Position numbers and translations under genes: made by a program
The notes under the pieces: model-generated
The model's database searches: none
What the model saw: only the letters and a program-made list of their open reading frames with translations
Told to the model about the DNA's origin: nothing
Assembly: GCF_026343185.1 (NCBI RefSeq)
Contig: NZ_JAPEMA010000001.1
Location: 4,278,001 to 4,342,000, forward strand
Direction of reading: 5' to 3'
DNA from: Streptomyces sp. NBC_00091
Lineage (GTDB): Bacteria > Actinomycetota > Actinomycetes > Streptomycetales > Streptomycetaceae
DNA: 64,000 nucleotides
In this document: piece after piece, positions 61,606 through 64,000 of the stretch
Numbering within the stretch: the first letter of the stretch is position 1
Layout of the letters: every line of letters starts with the position of its first letter

Positions 61606-61641
61606 CGCGCCCCGGGACCTCGATCGGGGTCCCGGGGCGCG
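61606..61641 (-). terminator. pepA terminator
   Basis: CGCGCCCCGGGACC / GGTCCCGGGGCGCG, 14 bp with an 8-base loop, 65 bp past the pepA stop. Confidence 0.85.
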
Positions 61642-61706
61642 GTGTGCGTCACAGAGCGCGTCTCACGGGGTGATACGTGTGGCGCGGGTGCGACGGGGCG
61701 GGTACG

Positions 61707-63236
61707 TCAGCCCAGGTCACCGGTGGCGGTGCGCTCGGCCAGCCGCACCAGGGTGCGCACGGCGGAGCCGGTGCCGCCCTTGGGCGTGTAGCCGTACGGG
61801 GCGCCCTCGTGGAAGGCCGGGCCCGCGATGTCCAGGTGGGCCCAGGTGATGCCCTCGCCCACGAACTCCTGGAGGAAGAGGCCGGCCACCAGGCCGCCGC
61901 CCATCCGGACACCCATGTTGGCGATGTCGGCGGTGGGGGAGTCCATCGTCTTGCGCAGGTCCTCGGGGAGCGGCATCGGCCAGGAGGCCTCGCCGACCTC
62001 TTCCGCGATCTCGTGGATCGAGGTGCGGAAGGCGTCGTCGTTGGCCATGATCCCGAAGGTGCGGTCGCCCAGCGCCAGCACCATCGCGCCGGTCAGGGTG
62101 GCGACGTCGACGATCGCGTCCGGGTTGTCCTCGGAGGCCTTGGTCAGGGCGTCGCCCAGGACCAGGCGGCCCTCGGCGTCCGTGTTCAGGACCTCGACGG
62201 TCTTGCCGCTGTACATGCGCAGCACGTCACCGGGCTTGGTGGCGGAGCCGGACGGCATGTTCTCGGCGAGCGCGAGCCAGCCGGTGACGTTGACCTGGAG
62301 GCCCAGCTTGGCGGCGGCGATGACGGCGGCGAAGACGGCGGCGGCGCCGGACATGTCGCACTTCATCGTCTCGTTGTGGCCTGCCGGCTTCAGGGAGATG
62401 CCGCCCGAGTCGTAGGTGATGCCCTTGCCGACAAAGGCGAGGGTCTTCTCCGCCTTGGCGTGGGTGTAGGAGAGCTTCACCAGGCGCGGCGGGTTCTCGG
62501 AGCCCTTGCCGACGCCCATGATGCCGCCGTAGCCACCCTTGACCAGGGCCTTCTCGTCGAGGATCTGGACCTTGACGCCGTTCTCCTTCGCGGTCGCGGA
62601 GGCGACGGCGGCGAAGGCCTCGGGGGTGAGGTCGTTCGGCGGGGTGTTGATCAGGTCGCGGGCGACGTTGACCTCGGTGGCGACGACGATGGCGCGCTCG
62701 GCCGCGGCCTTGTGCTCCTTGTCGCGCGGCTTGGCGCCGAGCAGGGCCACCTCGGCCAGCGGCTGCTTGGGGCCGCCGTTCTTGGAGCCCTTCTTCTCGC
62801 CGCCCTGGTAGGCGGTGAAGGCGTACGCGCCCAGCAGTGCGCCCTCGGCGACGGCGGTGACGGCGGAGGCGTCGTCCAGGGGGAGGGCGAAGGCGGCCTT
62901 CTTGGAGCCGTGCAGGGCGCGGGCGGCGGAGCCGGCGGCGCGGCGCAGGGCCTCCTCGTCGAAGGACTCGTCCTGCTCCGGCGCGGTGCCCAGGCCGACG
63001 GCCAGCACGACCGGGGCCTTGAGGCCGTCCGGGGCGGGCAGCTTGGTGGTCTCGCCTTCGGCGCCGGTGGCGCCGAGCGAGTCGAGCACGGCGGCCAGCT
63101 TTCCGTCGAACGCCTTGTCAACGGCCTCGGCGCCTGCGGCGACGACGAGCCCCTTCGGGCCCTTTGCCACGCCGACCACGAGGGCGTCGGCGCGCAGCGT
63201 CGCCGCGCCGGCAGTGCTGAGAGTCAGAGCAGTCAC
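61707..63236 (-). CDS. pepA: Leucyl aminopeptidase (M17)
   Basis: 509 residues from a GTG. The N-terminal macro-like domain is followed by the dizinc catalytic domain: GKGITYDSGGISLKPAG (Lys and Asp), GAAAVFAAVIAAAKLG, and NTDAEGRLVLGDAL (Asp, Glu, Arg). Removes N-terminal residues from peptides; Mn/Zn-dependent cytosolic hexamer in relatives. Upstream of lpd on the same strand but with its own terminator. Confidence 0.96.
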   Translation of the reverse strand: MTALTLSTAGAATLRADALVVGVAKGPKGLVVAAGAEAVDKAFDGKLAAVLDSLGATGAEGETTKLPAPDGLKAPVVLAVGLGTAPEQDESFDEEALRRAAGSAARALHGSKKAAFALPLDDASAVTAVAEGALLGAYAFTAYQGGEKKGSKNGGPKQPLAEVALLGAKPRDKEHKAAAERAIVVATEVNVARDLINTPPNDLTPEAFAAVASATAKENGVKVQILDEKALVKGGYGGIMGVGKGSENPPRLVKLSYTHAKAEKTLAFVGKGITYDSGGISLKPAGHNETMKCDMSGAAAVFAAVIAAAKLGLQVNVTGWLALAENMPSGSATKPGDVLRMYSGKTVEVLNTDAEGRLVLGDALTKASEDNPDAIVDVATLTGAMVLALGDRTFGIMANDDAFRTSIHEIAEEVGEASWPMPLPEDLRKTMDSPTADIANMGVRMGGGLVAGLFLQEFVGEGITWAHLDIAGPAFHEGAPYGYTPKGGTGSAVRTLVRLAERTATGDLG

Positions 63237-63593
63237 GGTGGTGAAGTCTCGCTTCCGTTTGTGTTAGTGGGCGCTTGGGTCGCGTCGGGGTCACCGGCCG
63301 CTCCGCAGCGATCGTATTCGGGCCCGGTGGCCGCCGGAAATGAGCCTACGCGCAGGTACTCATCCGTACGTCACTCGAAGGTTTGTCAAGTTGTTCGATC
63401 AACGGGTCATCAGGTTCACCCATCTGTGGACTCTGCTCCAGGTTTGCCCTTTAGACCTGACGAGGTCCGAGAGACTCGAGTCGCTCTCGCAAGGGGACGC
63501 GGGGTCCTTTTGCATGATTTCCACAGAGCCTCCCCGGCCCGGCCGTCCGCCCAGGGCCGTTGCCGAGGGACGCCTGCGGGGGGAAAGGCCGAA
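63237..63593. other. Divergent promoter region of pepA and the Agd3-like gene
   Basis: No gene. A palindrome GACTCGAGTC (63473-63482), flanked by GAGA and GCTCTC, lies in the middle of the plus-strand leader. No clear promoter boxes for either gene can be assigned. Confidence 0.4.
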
Positions 63594-64000
63594 ATGGTCA
63601 ACAAGAACCGGATGAACAGGGTCGCCGCGGCGATGGCCGCAGCAGCCCTGATGTCCGTGGCAGCACCCGCCGCGACCGCCCAGGCGGCGGTCGTGACACC
63701 GCGCATCGACCTGAAGGTGCTGGTCGTCGACGACGGCGGCAGCTCGGTCGGGGCGATCACCGCACAGCTCAAGGACACCGGGGTCCCGTTCACCCGCATC
63801 GACCTGGCCGCCGCCGGGCGCCCCGTCATCAACGCGGCGTTCCTCAGCGACACGGTCGACGGCCGGCCCCGGGCCAAGTTCCAGGGGGTCGTGCTGCCCA
63901 ACGAGAACCCCTTCGGCGCCGGCTCCGCCGAGATGGCGGCGCTCACCGCGTACGAGACGACGTACGGGATCCGCCAGGTCGACGCCTACACCTGGGCCCA
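63594..64000 (+). CDS. Agd3-like secreted carbohydrate-active protein, N-terminal part
   Basis: The frame begins at the ATG at 63594 after GGGGAAAGG and is cut by the window end at about 135 residues. Sec signal peptide (MVNKNRMNRVAAAMAAAALM, cleavage near ATAQA). The following part IDLKVLVVDDGGSSVGAITA, AKFQGVVLPNEN and ALTAYETTYGIRQVDAYTWA resembles the N-terminal carbohydrate-binding/deacetylase family of Aspergillus Agd3 and its actinobacterial relatives. The catalytic domain would be outside the window. Name is by recognition, not a search. Confidence 0.7.
   Translation, partial: MVNKNRMNRVAAAMAAAALMSVAAPAATAQAAVVTPRIDLKVLVVDDGGSSVGAITAQLKDTGVPFTRIDLAAAGRPVINAAFLSDTVDGRPRAKFQGVVLPNENPFGAGSAEMAALTAYETTYGIRQVDAYTWA

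Noticed and set aside
1..64000. CRISPR arrays, tRNA or rRNA genes, replication origin
   Set aside because: No regularly spaced direct repeats, cloverleaf, rRNA-like sequence or DnaA-box cluster was noticed on reading; a tRNAscan or Rfam search would be the decisive test.

Overview
The window is high-GC DNA with Streptomyces-type gene content. Signs of this are the lipB-lipA-glnA neighbourhood, two glutamine synthetases (GlnA and GlnII) each with a GlnR-type operator, WhiJ/Scr1-like XRE-DUF397-ATPase loci, frequent GTG/TTG starts, several probable leaderless promoters, and intergenic hairpin repeats of a kind common in this genus. No rRNA, tRNA or CRISPR array was seen.

Layout. 0-6.8 kb: accessory regulators and small enzymes (a DUF5753 regulator cut by the window edge, a MerR/serine-hydrolase pair, a MarR/mycothiol-dependent-type enzyme pair, a gene remnant, a SUKH protein, an F420-type oxidoreductase, a membrane protein). 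6.9-14.2 kb: a starch-degrading operon, a secreted alpha-amylase with CBM20 followed by an 1795-residue amylopullulanase with two GH13 catalytic modules. 14.2-19.5 kb: GNAT, TetR, a ferredoxin-type reductase coupled to a PF10118 protein with diiron-like motifs, and a membrane protein whose cytoplasmic part looks like a degenerate ECF sigma factor. 19.5-24.2 kb: a tyrosine-type phosphatase, a rhomboid-like protein, a Met/His-rich membrane protein with a PepSY protein, and an OmpR-type DNA-binding protein. 24.6-31.2 kb: glnII, an oxidoreductase, a GGCT-SGNH fusion, and a CPBP protease-histidine kinase-response regulator operon. 31.2-44.7 kb: a large imperfect inverted repeat, a WhiJ-like locus, MarR/hydrolase pair, small proteins, SNase-like protein, PP2C phosphatase, VIT transporter, a perfect 29-bp inverted-repeat element, a TIGR01777 epimerase, an FAD oxidoreductase and an NsdA-like regulator. 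44.7-64 kb: core metabolism, namely lipB, lipA, glnA, aceE, GntR regulator, an E2 gene (sucB type), lpd and pepA, plus the start of an Agd3-like secreted protein.

How the genes fit together. LipB and LipA make the lipoyl cofactor used by the E2 protein encoded 12 kb away, with E1 (aceE) and E3 (lpd) in the same cluster and a GntR/FCD regulator directly upstream of aceE. A 17-bp palindrome between the GntR gene and aceE is the likely control site. glnA and glnII both carry four-part GlnR operators and so should belong to one nitrogen regulon.

The clearest foreign insertion is a serine recombinase gene (47690-49423) wedged between the DUF4191 and RDD genes next to glnA. Its C-terminus looks like an IS5/IS402-type transposase N-terminal domain and its frame runs out antisense into the DUF4191 gene. 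The most unusual remaining items are the tethered sigma-like protein, the diiron-like/reductase pair, the GGCT-SGNH fusion, two large inverted-repeat elements (31363-31513 and 40149-40280) and a small secreted Trp/Asp/Gly/His/Asn repeat protein after glnA. Functions come from reading translated sequence and remembered family features; no database search was run.
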